A stretch of 64,000 bases of DNA, from contig NZ_FRBQ01000003.1 in the NCBI RefSeq assembly GCF_900142655.1, forward strand, positions 436,060-500,059, in the 5' to 3' direction. The translations under genes were made by a program, and so were the position numbers. This document shows, piece by piece, positions 18,860 to 27,782 of the stretch (positions are counted from its first letter, which is position 1; the number at the start of each line of letters is the position of its first letter). The notes beneath the pieces were generated by a model. It worked only from the letters and a program-made list of their open reading frames with translations, made no database searches and had not been told where the DNA came from. Source of the stretch: Phytopseudomonas punonensis (GTDB lineage Bacteria; Pseudomonadota; Gammaproteobacteria; Pseudomonadales; Pseudomonadaceae).

Positions 18860-19789
18860 TTATCGCGCCCGCCGCTTGAGCAACTGGCTCAGCCACTCGT
18901 AGCCGCTGACCAGCAGAATGCCGCACAGCACCAGCAGGGCGCCGATGACGAAGTTGGCTTCCACTGGCTCGCCGAGCAGCACCACGCCGAACACGATGCC
19001 GAACATCGGGGTCATGAACGACAGCACGCCGAGTCGCGATGCCAGGTAGTTGCGCAGCAGCCAGAACCAGGCCAGGAAACTCGCGAACGACACCAGCAGC
19101 GCCTGGAAAATCAGCCCGCCGATGGCGATCGGCGTAGGGTTGAAACGCAGCTGGTCGGTCACGACGCAGACCAGAATCAGCAGTACGAAGCCGCCGAGCA
19201 GTTGGTAGAACAGCGTTTGTGTGACCGGCGCGTTGGATAGCCGCGAGCAGCGCACCACTACGGTGGTTGCGCCCCAGGCCATGGCGCCAAGCAAACCTAG
19301 AAAATCGCCGTACAGCTGGCGGCCGGTGTCCTGCGTTTCCACACCGCCAGAGCGCCCGGCGAACGACACCACGATACCGATGAACGCGATGCCGATACCC
19401 AGCCATTGCAATGGCTTGAGGCGTTCGGCAGGCAGCCGCCATTGCAGCCCCAGCGCCGCGAAAATCGGCGCCGTATAAAGGAAGATCACCATGTGCGAGG
19501 CGCTGGTGTGGCGCAGCCCCTCGCCAACCAACATGAACTCGATCGCGAACAGCGAACCGACCACCAGCCCCGGCCGCCAGTTGCCGGCGCGCACGCCAAG
19601 CCCGTCGCGGCGCCACAGCATCAGCATGGCCACCAGCAGCGCAGCGATGCCCGACCGCAAGGCCAGCATCAAGACTGGCGCCACGTCATCGGCGGCAGCC
19701 TTGAGCACCACCTGCTGCATGCCCCAGATCATGCACAGGCCAACCATCAAGCCGCCAGCCAGCCCGTCGATGTTCTTGCGCGTTTCCAT
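18860..19789 (-). CDS. DMT-superfamily exporter (EamA family)
   Basis: A 309-residue inner-membrane protein with two EamA repeats and ten predicted helices. GLCMIWGMQQVVLKAAADDV starts the first repeat and GDFLGLLGAMAWGATTVVV the second. Members export amino acids, purines or other small metabolites. The ATG at 19789 gives the standard N-terminus; 64 further in-frame codons overlap the intergenic region and are not family-like. It is divergent from an AraC-type regulator, a common arrangement in which the regulator controls the exporter. Confidence 0.88.
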   Translation of the reverse strand: METRKNIDGLAGGLMVGLCMIWGMQQVVLKAAADDVAPVLMLALRSGIAALLVAMLMLWRRDGLGVRAGNWRPGLVVGSLFAIEFMLVGEGLRHTSASHMVIFLYTAPIFAALGLQWRLPAERLKPLQWLGIGIAFIGIVVSFAGRSGGVETQDTGRQLYGDFLGLLGAMAWGATTVVVRCSRLSNAPVTQTLFYQLLGGFVLLILVCVVTDQLRFNPTPIAIGGLIFQALLVSFASFLAWFWLLRNYLASRLGVLSFMTPMFGIVFGVVLLGEPVEANFVIGALLVLCGILLVSGYEWLSQLLKRRAR

Positions 19790-19816
19790 GAAGGGAATCT
19801 GCCAGTTGGATGAATC

Positions 19817-19829
19817 ACCATTATGGTGC
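19817..19829. promoter_or_regulatory. Palindrome between divergent DMT and AraC genes
   Basis: CACCATTATGGTG, six-base perfect arms around one base, lies in the 100-base divergent intergenic region, 28 bases upstream of the exporter start. A regulator binding site is inferred from position and symmetry only. Confidence 0.35.
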
Positions 19830-19889
19830 TGGCAATTTCTACTGATATAGTCCAAACCCGACAACGCATAGCGGTTATCCGCCAGAGCG

Positions 19890-20684
19890 ATGAACACTCT
19901 CAGGCTACAGATTCCTCCTTTCAGCGACGCATTGCCGGCCCCGTTGTTTTTCCGATGCGCCCACATGCCGGCGCATGGCACTTATCCACGCCATCGACAT
20001 GCCTGGGGCGAGTTCGTCTATGCCTTCAGCGGTGTGATGGAAATCGAAGTGGCGGGACGGCATTACCTGGCTCCGCCGCAATACGGCATCTGGCTACCGC
20101 CGGACTTCGAGCATATCGGTTTCAATCGCCACGAAGCCTGTCACTGTTCGGTGTATGTCGCGCCTGAGCACTGCACAGCGTTGCCTGCCGACCCCTGTGC
20201 ATTGAGTCTGACGCCGCTGGTGCGTGCCTTGCTTGACGACCTGCGCGAATCGCCGCCTGATGCTTCGCGGTTCGCCGAGAATGAGCGCCAGCTGCAGTTG
20301 CTGCTCGACAAGTTGGCCAGGGCGCCCAAGGTCGGTAGTTACCTGCCCAGCTCCAGTGATCCGCTGCTGGAACCGGTGTTGCAGCAGTTGACCGCCAACC
20401 CGGCCGATACTCGCTCGCTGGCGCAACTGGCCAGTCAGGCCAACACCACCGAGCGCACGTTGATGCGCCGTTGCCAGCGCGACCTTGGCATGTCCTTCGC
20501 GCAATGGCGGCAGCGCTTGCGTGTGGTGGCGGCATTGGCGCAGCTGGAGCGTGGCCATACCGTGGAAAGCATTGCGCTGGATCTGGGCTACAGCAGCGCC
20601 TCGGCGTTCATCGGCATGTTCCGTCGGTTGATGGGCGTCTCACCTGATGAGTACCGCAAGGGCAACCTGCCACGGCAGCAGTAG
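19890..20684 (+). CDS. AraC-family regulator with cupin sensor
   Basis: A 264-residue regulator. The N-terminal cupin domain has a His-rich metal/ligand region (YPRHRHAWGEFVYAFSGVMEIEV). The C-terminal helix-turn-helix pair spans RSLAQLASQANTTERTLMRR and VESIALDLGYSSASAFIGMF, followed by GVSPDEYRKG. This layout is typical of regulators that sense a small molecule and control an adjacent transporter. It is divergent from the DMT exporter gene, which is the likely target. Confidence 0.9.
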   Translation: MNTLRLQIPPFSDALPAPLFFRCAHMPAHGTYPRHRHAWGEFVYAFSGVMEIEVAGRHYLAPPQYGIWLPPDFEHIGFNRHEACHCSVYVAPEHCTALPADPCALSLTPLVRALLDDLRESPPDASRFAENERQLQLLLDKLARAPKVGSYLPSSSDPLLEPVLQQLTANPADTRSLAQLASQANTTERTLMRRCQRDLGMSFAQWRQRLRVVAALAQLERGHTVESIALDLGYSSASAFIGMFRRLMGVSPDEYRKGNLPRQQ

Positions 20685-20788
20685 CCGACGGCGCAAATAT
20701 CCCGGTGAGTAACTCCAGGATTTATGGCACTGTCATAGCAGTGTGCTGGTCATACCGGCACTTAATCGCGATTCTCTGGAGAGAACCC

Positions 20789-21217
20789 ATGCGTCTGATC
20801 TTTGCCGTACTGCCTCTGCTGGCCCTGGCTGGTTGTTCGTCCTACCAGGCTGACCCTGACAAGGTTACGGCGATTCCCGCCGACCGCCTGCTGGCCTACC
20901 AGACGCCCGTGCAGGGTGGCGGTGAAGTGGTGGTCACCCGTGACCTGGGGCTGATGGGTGGCGGCTGCTACGTTGCGGTGTTGATCGATCGCAAGGTCGC
21001 GGCGCGCATTGCGGTCGGTGAGCAGGGCAGCTTCCAGGTCCCGGCAGGCAATCGAGTGGTGGGTATCGGCACCGATCCCGACGACACCACGTTGTGCGGC
21101 AAGGGCCGCCTCAAGCGTGAAGTGGCGGTCAAGGTCGAGGCCGGCGGCACCGCCAATCTGCGCGTTGTCAGCCAGAACCGTGGCGGCTTCGACATTCTGC
21201 CCGAGCAGGCGAGGTAG
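20789..21217 (+). CDS. Small putative lipoprotein of unknown function
   Basis: A 142-residue protein whose signal peptide ends in a lipobox (LLALAGCSS), so it should be attached to the inner or outer membrane. Asp is not at position +2 of the mature protein (it is Ser), which favours the outer membrane. The remainder is rich in beta structure and Gly (QGGGEVVVTRDLGLMGGGCYVAVLIDRKVAARI). This resembles small Pseudomonas lipoproteins with a carboxypeptidase-regulatory-like fold, but I do not assign a family. Start ATG at 20789 has GGAGAGAA upstream. Confidence 0.8.
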   Translation: MRLIFAVLPLLALAGCSSYQADPDKVTAIPADRLLAYQTPVQGGGEVVVTRDLGLMGGGCYVAVLIDRKVAARIAVGEQGSFQVPAGNRVVGIGTDPDDTTLCGKGRLKREVAVKVEAGGTANLRVVSQNRGGFDILPEQAR

Positions 21218-21253
21218 AATCGCCCTTCACTAGATACCGCACAGGAAGTGCCC

Positions 21254-22555
21254 GTGAAGGATTTACCCATTGCCATCGTCGGCGCCGGCACGGCAGGTCT
21301 GGCCAGCGCCATCCTGCTTGCCCGGCAAGGCTGGGCGGTCACCCTCTATGAGCGCGTTGCCGAGCTGCAACCGGTCGGCGCCGGCATCTTGCTGCAGCCC
21401 TCCGGCCTGGCGGCGCTGCGCCGTTTGGGGCTGCTCGATGAGTGCGCCGGGCTTGGCGCGCCGATCAGCCGTTTGTTCGGCACCTCCGCCTGCGCACAGC
21501 GGGTGATCCTCGATACGCGCTACGAGCACTGGCAGCCCGACTCCTTTGGCCTTGGCATTCACCGTGGCGTGCTGATGACGGCCTTGCTGAACGCGGCGCG
21601 CGCGGCCGGGGTGAATATCCGCACCGGTATGTCCATCAGCCGTTTCGTGCAGTCGCCTACCCATGTGCGGTTGTTTACCGACGATGGCAAAGGCAACGAA
21701 GCCGTGCTCGGCGAGCACGGCGCACTGATTCTGGCCGACGGTACTCGCTCGCAACTGCGTGCGCAGATGAGAGTGCGCCAGTGGGCCAAAACCTATCCAT
21801 GGGGGGCGCTGTGGAGCATCGTGCCGACCCCGGAGGGCAGCGACTCGACGGACTTGCGCCAGTGGTACCGAGGCTGCTCACAGATGTTCGGCATCATGCC
21901 CACCGGCGTGACTCATAACGAGCGGCAAACCAAGCTGAGCAGCCTGTTCTGGAGCCTGCCGGTGGCCAGCCATGGCGCCTGGCAGCAGGCAGGCCTGGAT
22001 GCCTGGAAGGATTCTGTGCGAGAGCTGGCAGGTGGACCGGCCGAAGCTTTTCTGCAGGCCATCGACACGCCCGAGCGACTGATGCTGGCGAGTTACGCCG
22101 ATGTGCGCATGCAGCAGTGGCACGACGGCCGCGTGCTGGCCATCGGCGATTGCGCCCATGCCATGAGCCCGCAGTTGGGGCAGGGCGCTAATATGGCGCT
22201 GGTCGATGCCGTGGCACTGAGCGATGCGCTAGGTGTGACTGGCTACGAGCGGACGGTGGATGTGCCTGCCTGCTTTGCCGCCTATGGCGTAGTGCGCCGC
22301 GGCCATTTGCGTTACTACCGCCAGGCGAGCCGCCTGCTGACGCCGCTGTTTCAGTCCAACAGTACGGTGCTGGCGATGCTGCGCGACAGCGCCTTGTTCG
22401 TGGCTCGGCATCTGCCGATGGGCCGCCAGCATGCAGTCAGCACTCTGGTTGGCGCGCGCACCGGCTGGCTGTTTTCCGACAAGAGCGCCACGCAATTGCA
22501 TGCCTGGCGCAAAGCTGATGCCGTGCAGCCGTTGCCGGACGTCAGCTCGGGTTAA
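21254..22555 (+). CDS. FAD-dependent monooxygenase (PHBH-like, group A)
   Basis: A 433-residue flavoprotein of the group A aromatic hydroxylase family, which uses NAD(P)H and O2. The dinucleotide-binding motif is IVGAGTAGLASAILLARQGW with the following Glu in LYER. The FAD-ribityl motif is VLAIGDCAHAMSPQLGQGAN. A Gly-rich loop, GAGILLQPSGL, contacts the flavin. The substrate is not evident, since no catabolic cluster surrounds it. The start is GTG at 21254, seven bases after an AGGA site; the in-frame GTG six bases upstream is too close to the site. The stop codon overlaps that of the converging MFS gene (TTAA). Confidence 0.87.
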   Translation: MKDLPIAIVGAGTAGLASAILLARQGWAVTLYERVAELQPVGAGILLQPSGLAALRRLGLLDECAGLGAPISRLFGTSACAQRVILDTRYEHWQPDSFGLGIHRGVLMTALLNAARAAGVNIRTGMSISRFVQSPTHVRLFTDDGKGNEAVLGEHGALILADGTRSQLRAQMRVRQWAKTYPWGALWSIVPTPEGSDSTDLRQWYRGCSQMFGIMPTGVTHNERQTKLSSLFWSLPVASHGAWQQAGLDAWKDSVRELAGGPAEAFLQAIDTPERLMLASYADVRMQQWHDGRVLAIGDCAHAMSPQLGQGANMALVDAVALSDALGVTGYERTVDVPACFAAYGVVRRGHLRYYRQASRLLTPLFQSNSTVLAMLRDSALFVARHLPMGRQHAVSTLVGARTGWLFSDKSATQLHAWRKADAVQPLPDVSSG

Positions 22556-23748
22556 ACCGCTGCTCGGGCTTGCTGTACCTTCCACGCCCAGGCGAACACC
22601 AGCAGGCCCGCAAGTGCGGTCGCCGCGCCTATATAGCCGGTCGATGTCCAGCCGAATCCCGCGCTGATCGCCAGGCCGCCCAGCCATGGGCCCAAGGCGT
22701 TGGCGATGTTGAAGGCGGCGTGGTTGGAGGCCGCGGCCAGCGTTTGAGCGCCGGTGGCCACGTCCATCAAATGGGTCTGCAAGGCCGGCGACAGCGCCGC
22801 GATGGTGCCCAGGGCGAGAACCGCCGGTAGCACCGTCCAGATCGACTCAGTTGCAGCCGGCAGCACCAGCAGCACCAGCGCGCTCCACAGCAGAATCCAC
22901 GCGACTGACTTGAACTGCAGACGGTCGAACAGCCAGCCGCCGGCCATGTTGCCGAGAATGCAGCCGACGCCGAATATCGCCATAGCCACCGGAATCATGC
23001 CCGGGCTGACCCGAGTGACTTCCAGCAGCGTCGGCGCCATGTAGCTGAACACGCAGAACATGCCGGCAAAACCAATTGAGCCGATACCCAGCGCCAGCCA
23101 GATTGGCGCGCGGTTGAAGGCGCGCAATTCGCTGATTGGGCTGCTGCGCACTTCGCTGCGGTCCACCGGCAAGAGCAGGGCGATCATCGCTACGGTCGCC
23201 AGGGCAATTATGCTGACCAGCGCGAAGGCATAGCGCCAGCTGACGCTCTGGCCCAGCCAGGTGGCAAGCGGGTTGCCGATCAGAATGGCCACGCTCAGGC
23301 CCATCAGCACGCGGCTCACCGCCTTGGCGCGTTTATGCGGCGCTGCCATCGACGCGGCGACCAGCATAGCGACACCAAAATAGGCGCCGTGGGGCAGGCC
23401 GGCGAAGAAGCGAAACACCATGAGTGTCAGGTAATCAGGCGCCAGGGCGCTAGCCAGGTTACCGACGGCGAACACGCCCATCAGCAGCAGCAACAGGTGC
23501 TTGCGCAGCAGGCGCGAACCTAGCAGCGCAAGGACTGGCGCGCCCACCACCACGCCCAGGGCGTAGGCGCTGATCACATGGCCGACCTGAGGCTCGCTGA
23601 CGCCCAGATCCTGGGCCACGTTGGGCATCAGGCCCATGATGGAAAATTCGCTGGTGCCGATGGCGAAGCCGCCAAGCGCCAGGGCCAGTTCGATCAGCAG
23701 GATCGCCCCAGCACTCAGGCGTGGGGCGGCGTGGGCGGAGCCACTCAT
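22552..23748 (-). CDS. MFS transporter, DHA1 family (drug/sugar efflux type)
   Basis: A 398-residue, 12-helix major facilitator of the DHA1 family, close to the AraJ/NepI/YdhP-like efflux permeases. The N-terminal segment GFAIGTSEFSIMGLMPNVAQDLGVSEPQVGHVISAYALGVVVGAP carries family residues, quoted here only to show the loop pattern of short stretches such as GTSEF and SAYALGV. Helix 5 has the NPLATWLG segment. It probably exports a small organic compound with protons. It is convergent with the flavin monooxygenase and overlaps it by four bases. Confidence 0.87.
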   Translation of the reverse strand: MSGSAHAAPRLSAGAILLIELALALGGFAIGTSEFSIMGLMPNVAQDLGVSEPQVGHVISAYALGVVVGAPVLALLGSRLLRKHLLLLLMGVFAVGNLASALAPDYLTLMVFRFFAGLPHGAYFGVAMLVAASMAAPHKRAKAVSRVLMGLSVAILIGNPLATWLGQSVSWRYAFALVSIIALATVAMIALLLPVDRSEVRSSPISELRAFNRAPIWLALGIGSIGFAGMFCVFSYMAPTLLEVTRVSPGMIPVAMAIFGVGCILGNMAGGWLFDRLQFKSVAWILLWSALVLLVLPAATESIWTVLPAVLALGTIAALSPALQTHLMDVATGAQTLAAASNHAAFNIANALGPWLGGLAISAGFGWTSTGYIGAATALAGLLVFAWAWKVQQARAAV

Positions 23749-23838
23749 GGTTTACCTCATTAGGAAGCAGCGAAACAGGCGGGGCATTATTCACGCATTG
23801 CCAGACCGAGAAAACCAATTGCTGGGCTGCACTGCGAT

Positions 23839-24567
23839 TTAACGATAACGCTGGAGAATCGCAGTGAACTCACCATTGTCCTGCATCTGCCGCATCGCCT
23901 CGAGCAGCGCTCTGGTGGGGATGTCAGGCCCATCGCGAACCAGGCAGGCGACCTCGACGTGGGTCAGCTCATGCACTTCGTGCAGTTTGTCGGCCTCTTT
24001 ACGGTCGCGGTTGAACCACAGCAAGGCCAGCTCGTTGGTGACCGCATAATCGTAACGTCCGGCTGCCAGCTTTCTGAGTACCAGCCCCTGGGTGCGCGCG
24101 TCGTCGCGCTGCAACTGCCCAGCGGTGAACAAGGCGTCCAGTGTCGGATAGTGAAAGCCCAGCACTGTGCCAATTGGTTGTTTGGCAAGGTGCTCCGGTG
24201 CGATGGATTGCGCAGAGCGGCTGACCAGCAGATCACGCTGCAGCATGAACGGTACGCTCCACGCATAGCCTGGATAAGGCCTGTCGAGCCAGGCCGGATT
24301 GACGTAGCAGCGCACGTCGATCTCCTGATTCAGCAAGGCGCGATGCACCCGCATGCGCGGCATAACCTGAAGCTCGGCGCGGCGGTCGACTTTTTCGGCC
24401 AGGCGTATGGCAAGGTCATGGAGGATGCCGTCGACCGCTGCACCGTTGCGGATGAGCACCATCGGCATTACGCCGCTTTCGGTAACCGAGAAGCGCAGCT
24501 CACGCTCCTCGGCTGTGCTGTAACTGCCGACGAGAGCAAGCACGAGTGCGCATAGCCGCGGTAGCAT
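23839..24567 (-). CDS. Periplasmic solute-binding protein, family 3 type
   Basis: A 242-residue protein of the family 3 solute-binding fold (amino-acid-binding type) with a signal peptide ([21 protein letters not shown]). Segments such as GAAVDGILHDLAIRLAEKV, PIGTVLGFHYPTL and RKLAAGRYDYAVTNELALLWF are typical of this class. It stands alone with no permease or ATPase, like many Pseudomonas paralogues of uncertain role. The start is uncertain: ATG at 24567 places the signal peptide at the N-terminus, while ATG at 24627 adds 20 residues. Neither has a good ribosome site. Confidence 0.78.
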   Translation of the reverse strand: MLPRLCALVLALVGSYSTAEERELRFSVTESGVMPMVLIRNGAAVDGILHDLAIRLAEKVDRRAELQVMPRMRVHRALLNQEIDVRCYVNPAWLDRPYPGYAWSVPFMLQRDLLVSRSAQSIAPEHLAKQPIGTVLGFHYPTLDALFTAGQLQRDDARTQGLVLRKLAAGRYDYAVTNELALLWFNRDRKEADKLHEVHELTHVEVACLVRDGPDIPTRALLEAMRQMQDNGEFTAILQRYR

Positions 24568-24705
24568 GGGGCGAACCCGGTGGGCAGAATTGCTGTCGCA
24601 ACGGTAGGTGGTCTGAAAGCTGTTCATTGGTCGCTCGCGGTAGTGCTGAACGCTCGCCCATTGCTGAGCAGGAAATTTTCAGATTACTGTTTTAAAAGGC
24701 TTTTT

Positions 24706-24770
24706 ATATGGCTCGATTGACTCAGCTAATTGGACTGATGGTTTCAATCAATGGGCTCTCTGAGCCATAT
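24706..24770 (+). promoter_or_regulatory. ahpC control region with OxyR-like site
   Basis: Tetranucleotides ATTG, TAAT, ATGG and CAAT start at 24716, 24727, 24738 and 24749, exactly 11 bases apart, the spacing of an OxyR site (ATAG, CTAT, ATAG, CTAT); 11 of 16 bases match. A perfect 9-base inverted repeat, ATATGGCTC (24706) and GAGCCATAT (24762), brackets it. A TACTAT -10-like box follows at about 24776. OxyR control is inferred; it is the known regulator of ahpC in Pseudomonas. Confidence 0.5.
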
Positions 24771-24820
24771 GGGGCTACTATCCCTCCTGTAAATTTTTCA
24801 ACCCTCCAAGGAGTTCACAG

Positions 24821-25384
24821 ATGTCTTTGATCAACACTCAAGTTCAGCCGTTCAAGGTCAACGCTTTCCACAACGGCAAATTCATCGAAGTCACCGAAGA
24901 AAGCCTGAAAGGCAAGTGGTCGGTACTGATCTTCATGCCGGCAGCCTTCACCTTCAACTGCCCGACCGAGATTGAAGACGCTGCCAACAACTACGAAGCC
25001 TTCCAGAAGGCCGGTGCCGAGGTGTACATCGTCACCACCGACACCCACTTCTCCCATAAGGTATGGCACGAAACTTCGCCTGCCGTCGGCAAAGCTCGCT
25101 TCCCGCTGATCGGCGACCCGACTCACCAGCTGACCAACGCCTTCGGCGTACACATCGCTGAAGAAGGTCTGGCACTGCGCGGTACCTTCGTGATCAACCC
25201 GGAAGGCCAGATCAAGACCGTCGAAATCCACTCCAACGAGATCGCTCGTGACGTGGCCGAGACCCTGCGCAAGCTGCAGGCCGCCCAGTACACCGCTGCC
25301 CACCCGGGCGAAGTGTGCCCAGCCAAGTGGAAAGAAGGTGCGCAGACTCTGGCTCCATCCCTGGACCTGGTCGGCAAAATCTAA
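24821..25384 (+). CDS. ahpC: Alkyl hydroperoxide reductase subunit C (2-Cys peroxiredoxin)
   Basis: A 187-residue typical 2-Cys peroxiredoxin that reduces hydrogen peroxide, organic peroxides and peroxynitrite in the cytosol. The peroxidatic Cys47 lies in FTFNCPTE and the resolving Cys166 in HPGEVCPAKW. Thr44 and Arg120 complete the active site. The C-terminal tail LAPSLDLVGKI is the one that makes bacterial AhpC sensitive to over-oxidation changes. The residue before Cys47 is Asn where the Enterobacteria have Val. It is recycled by AhpF, encoded next. The ribosome site is AAGGAG. The stop codon's last base is the first base of a palindromic element. Confidence 0.97.
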   Translation: MSLINTQVQPFKVNAFHNGKFIEVTEESLKGKWSVLIFMPAAFTFNCPTEIEDAANNYEAFQKAGAEVYIVTTDTHFSHKVWHETSPAVGKARFPLIGDPTHQLTNAFGVHIAEEGLALRGTFVINPEGQIKTVEIHSNEIARDVAETLRKLQAAQYTAAHPGEVCPAKWKEGAQTLAPSLDLVGKI

Positions 25385-25525
25385 AAACGGCCGGGAAACT
25401 ACTGCGCGTCGTCGATGCGGCGTTGGAACCAGGCTCGGGCTCGTCATTTACAGCTCGTAAACTCCTCGCCCGAGCCTGATTTCGCCTTGCTTCGACACCG
25501 CTCGCTACGTTTCCCCATCCGTTTT
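25384..25525 (+). repeat. Palindromic dispersed element, copy 2
   Basis: The element begins in the ahpC stop codon. Imperfect terminal inverted repeats are AAAACGGCCGGGAAAC and GTTTCCCCATCCGTTTT. Inside are the box CTGCGCGTCG and a hairpin with arms GGCTCGGGC and GCCCGAGCC around the core TTTACAGCTCGTAAA. The boxes match copies 1 and 3 in order and spacing. Confidence 0.8.
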
Positions 25526-25567
25526 CCGCGCTGACCAAATCAACCGCTGATTCTGGAAGCGCGCCCG

Positions 25568-25598
25568 AACGCCCGGGCGTAACCCGTCCGGGCGTTTT
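25568..25598 (+). terminator. Intrinsic terminator between ahpC and ahpF
   Basis: A 9-bp perfect stem (AACGCCCGG with CCGGGCGTT) with an 11-base loop is followed by TTTT. It lies after the palindromic element and 33 bases before ahpF. It would reduce readthrough from ahpC to ahpF, in line with AhpC being needed in excess. Confidence 0.7.
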
Positions 25599-25630
25599 AT
25601 TGCCCGAATTTCGTCATTGAGGACTCGTAT

Positions 25631-27184
25631 ATGTTGGACGCAACCCTTAAATCCCAGTTGAAGGCGTACCTGGAAAAGGTCAGCCAGCCGTTCGAGATCA
25701 TCGCGTCCCTCGATGACAGCGACAAATCTCAGGAGCTCAAAGGCCTGCTCGACGACATCGTCAGCTTGACCGAAAAGATCACCCTGAAGACCGATGGCAA
25801 CGATGCACGCAAGCCATCGTTCGCGCTGAATCGCCCGAACGGCAACATCAGCCTGCGTTTTGCCGGCCTGCCGATGGGCCACGAGTTCACCTCGCTGGTG
25901 CTGGCCCTGCTGCAAGTCGGTGGCCACCCGTCGAAGCTCGCGGCCGAGGTGATCGAGCAGATCCAGAACCTCGAAGGCGAATTCAACTTCGAGACCTACT
26001 TCTCGCTGTCCTGCCAGAATTGCCCGGACGTGGTCCAGGCGCTGAACCTGATGGCCGTGCTCAACCCGAACATCCGCCACGTCGCCATCGACGGCGCGCT
26101 GTTCCAGGATGAAGTCGAGTCCCGACAGATCATGTCGGTGCCGAGCATCTACCTGAACGGCGAACTGTTCGGCCAGGGCCGTATGGAAGCCGAGCAGATC
26201 CTCGCCAAGATCGACACCGGCGCGTCGGCTCGTGATGCCGAGAAGCTGAAGGCGAAAGAAGCCTTTGATGTGCTGGTCATCGGTGGTGGCCCGGCTGGCG
26301 CTGCGGCAGCCATTTATGCAGCCCGTAAAGGCATCCGCACTGGTGTTGCCGCCGAGCGTTTCGGCGGTCAGGTGCTGGACACCATGGCCATCGAGAACTT
26401 CATCTCGGTCCAGGAAACCGAAGGCCCGAAATTGGCCCGCGCCCTGGAAGAGCACGTCAAGCAGTACGAAGTCGACATCATGAACCTGCAGCGTGCAAGC
26501 GCGCTGATTCCGGCGTCCAGTGCTGGTGGCCTGCATGAAGTGAAGTTCGAGAGCGGTGCCAGCCTGAAAGCCAAGACCGTGATTCTGTCTACCGGCGCAC
26601 GCTGGAGAGAGATGAACGTGCCGGGCGAGAAGGAATACCGCAACAAGGGTGTGGCCTACTGCCCGCATTGCGACGGCCCGCTGTTCAAGGGCAAGCGCGT
26701 AGCGGTGGTTGGTGGGGGTAACTCCGGCGTGGAAGCTGCCATTGACTTGGCCGGTATCGTCTCCGAAGTCACCTTGCTCGAGTACGACAGCAAACTGCGT
26801 GCTGATGCCGTGCTGCAGAAGAAACTCTACAGCCTGCCCAACGTCAAGGTGATCACCAGCGCCCTGACCAGCGAAGTGAAAGGCGACGGCCAGAAGGTTA
26901 CCGGCCTGGTCTACAAGGATCGCAACTCCGATGAGTTCGTCTCGGTAGAGCTCGAAGGCATCTTCGTGCAGATCGGCCTGCTGCCGAACTCTGAGTGGCT
27001 CAAGGGCTCGGTGGAGCTGTCGGACCGCGGCGAGATCATCGTCGATGCCCGTGGCGAAACCTCGCTGCCCGGTATCTTCGCCGCTGGCGACGTGACCACC
27101 GTGCCATACAAGCAGATCGTCATCGCTGTGGGCGAGGGCGCCAAGGCTTCGCTGAGCGCATTCGATCACCTGATTCGTAGCTGA
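25631..27184 (+). CDS. ahpF: Alkyl hydroperoxide reductase subunit F (AhpC reductase)
   Basis: A 517-residue flavoprotein disulphide reductase that transfers electrons from NADH to AhpC. The N-terminal double-thioredoxin domain has the redox pair Cys128-Cys131 (SCQNCPD). The C-terminal thioredoxin-reductase-like half has the FAD motif [19 protein letters not shown], the pair Cys344-Cys347 (CPHCDG) and the NADH motif [14 protein letters not shown]. The length agrees with the 521-residue Salmonella enzyme. The start has a GAGGA site. It follows ahpC, separated by a palindromic element and a terminator, so a separate promoter or partial readthrough must supply it. Confidence 0.97.
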   Translation: MLDATLKSQLKAYLEKVSQPFEIIASLDDSDKSQELKGLLDDIVSLTEKITLKTDGNDARKPSFALNRPNGNISLRFAGLPMGHEFTSLVLALLQVGGHPSKLAAEVIEQIQNLEGEFNFETYFSLSCQNCPDVVQALNLMAVLNPNIRHVAIDGALFQDEVESRQIMSVPSIYLNGELFGQGRMEAEQILAKIDTGASARDAEKLKAKEAFDVLVIGGGPAGAAAAIYAARKGIRTGVAAERFGGQVLDTMAIENFISVQETEGPKLARALEEHVKQYEVDIMNLQRASALIPASSAGGLHEVKFESGASLKAKTVILSTGARWREMNVPGEKEYRNKGVAYCPHCDGPLFKGKRVAVVGGGNSGVEAAIDLAGIVSEVTLLEYDSKLRADAVLQKKLYSLPNVKVITSALTSEVKGDGQKVTGLVYKDRNSDEFVSVELEGIFVQIGLLPNSEWLKGSVELSDRGEIIVDARGETSLPGIFAAGDVTTVPYKQIVIAVGEGAKASLSAFDHLIRS

Positions 27185-27200
27185 TTCGCTGCTGCACATG

Positions 27201-27228
27201 AAAACGGGCCCATCGGGCCCGTTTTTTT
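27201..27228. terminator. Intrinsic terminator after ahpF
   Basis: An 11-bp perfect stem (AAAACGGGCCC with GGGCCCGTTTT) with a three-base loop is followed by seven T in total. The leading A tract allows use from the converging gene as well. Confidence 0.92.
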
Positions 27229-27248
27229 ATGCCTGTGATACGTGTGAC

Positions 27249-27644
27249 TCAGTCAGTGTCTTCATCACGAATCAACACGAAGCTGCTGCCGTTCTCGTCA
27301 TCCAGTCGCTCGCAGACGAAGTACATATCCACCTTGCCGGCGTTCATGGCGGCCAGCAGGTCGCCGGCCTGGGGCGCGAAGAAGGCCTTGGAACCGGGCT
27401 TGGCTTCGCAGGCGATCAGCGCGGTGACGAACAGTGCCGGGTCGGTACCGTCGAAGTAATCCTCGCGCTCGGCGGCGTCCCAGTCCTGGGGCGGCTCGAA
27501 CGGGCCGGTGAACAGTACCTTGGCATCGCCCAGGTCCTCTTCCTCGGCGTCCAGGTCGTCCTCGTCCGGGCGATAGACCGTGCAGTCCAGTGACTCGGCG
27601 GCGTCCAGTACGCGCTGGCGTTGTTGATCATCGACTAGGGACAC
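27249..27644 (-). CDS. Acidic conserved-looking hypothetical protein
   Basis: A 131-residue strongly acidic soluble protein (many Asp and Glu, for example RPDEDDLDAEEEDLGDAKV), with no signal peptide or membrane segment. I do not recognise the family. The C-terminal half (FVTALIACEAKPGSKAFFAPQAGDLLAAM) reads as a regular alpha/beta fold. The start is taken as GTG at 27644 because a GGAG site lies five bases before it. The frame stays open to 27980, but that extension overlaps the divergent carboxypeptidase gene and looks non-coding. It converges on ahpF across a terminator. Confidence 0.75.
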   Translation of the reverse strand: MSLVDDQQRQRVLDAAESLDCTVYRPDEDDLDAEEEDLGDAKVLFTGPFEPPQDWDAAEREDYFDGTDPALFVTALIACEAKPGSKAFFAPQAGDLLAAMNAGKVDMYFVCERLDDENGSSFVLIRDEDTD

Positions 27645-27782
27645 GGCGGCTCCGGCTATCAGCAAAAGTGAGGCGCCAGTGTGAGCTGCAGCACTGCGAG
27701 CTGCAATCGTTCCTGCGCATTTCCTCGGCGGCAGGAAACTGCGATGCTGCGGCCACCGTGAATACAGCAACGAGAACAAGCC

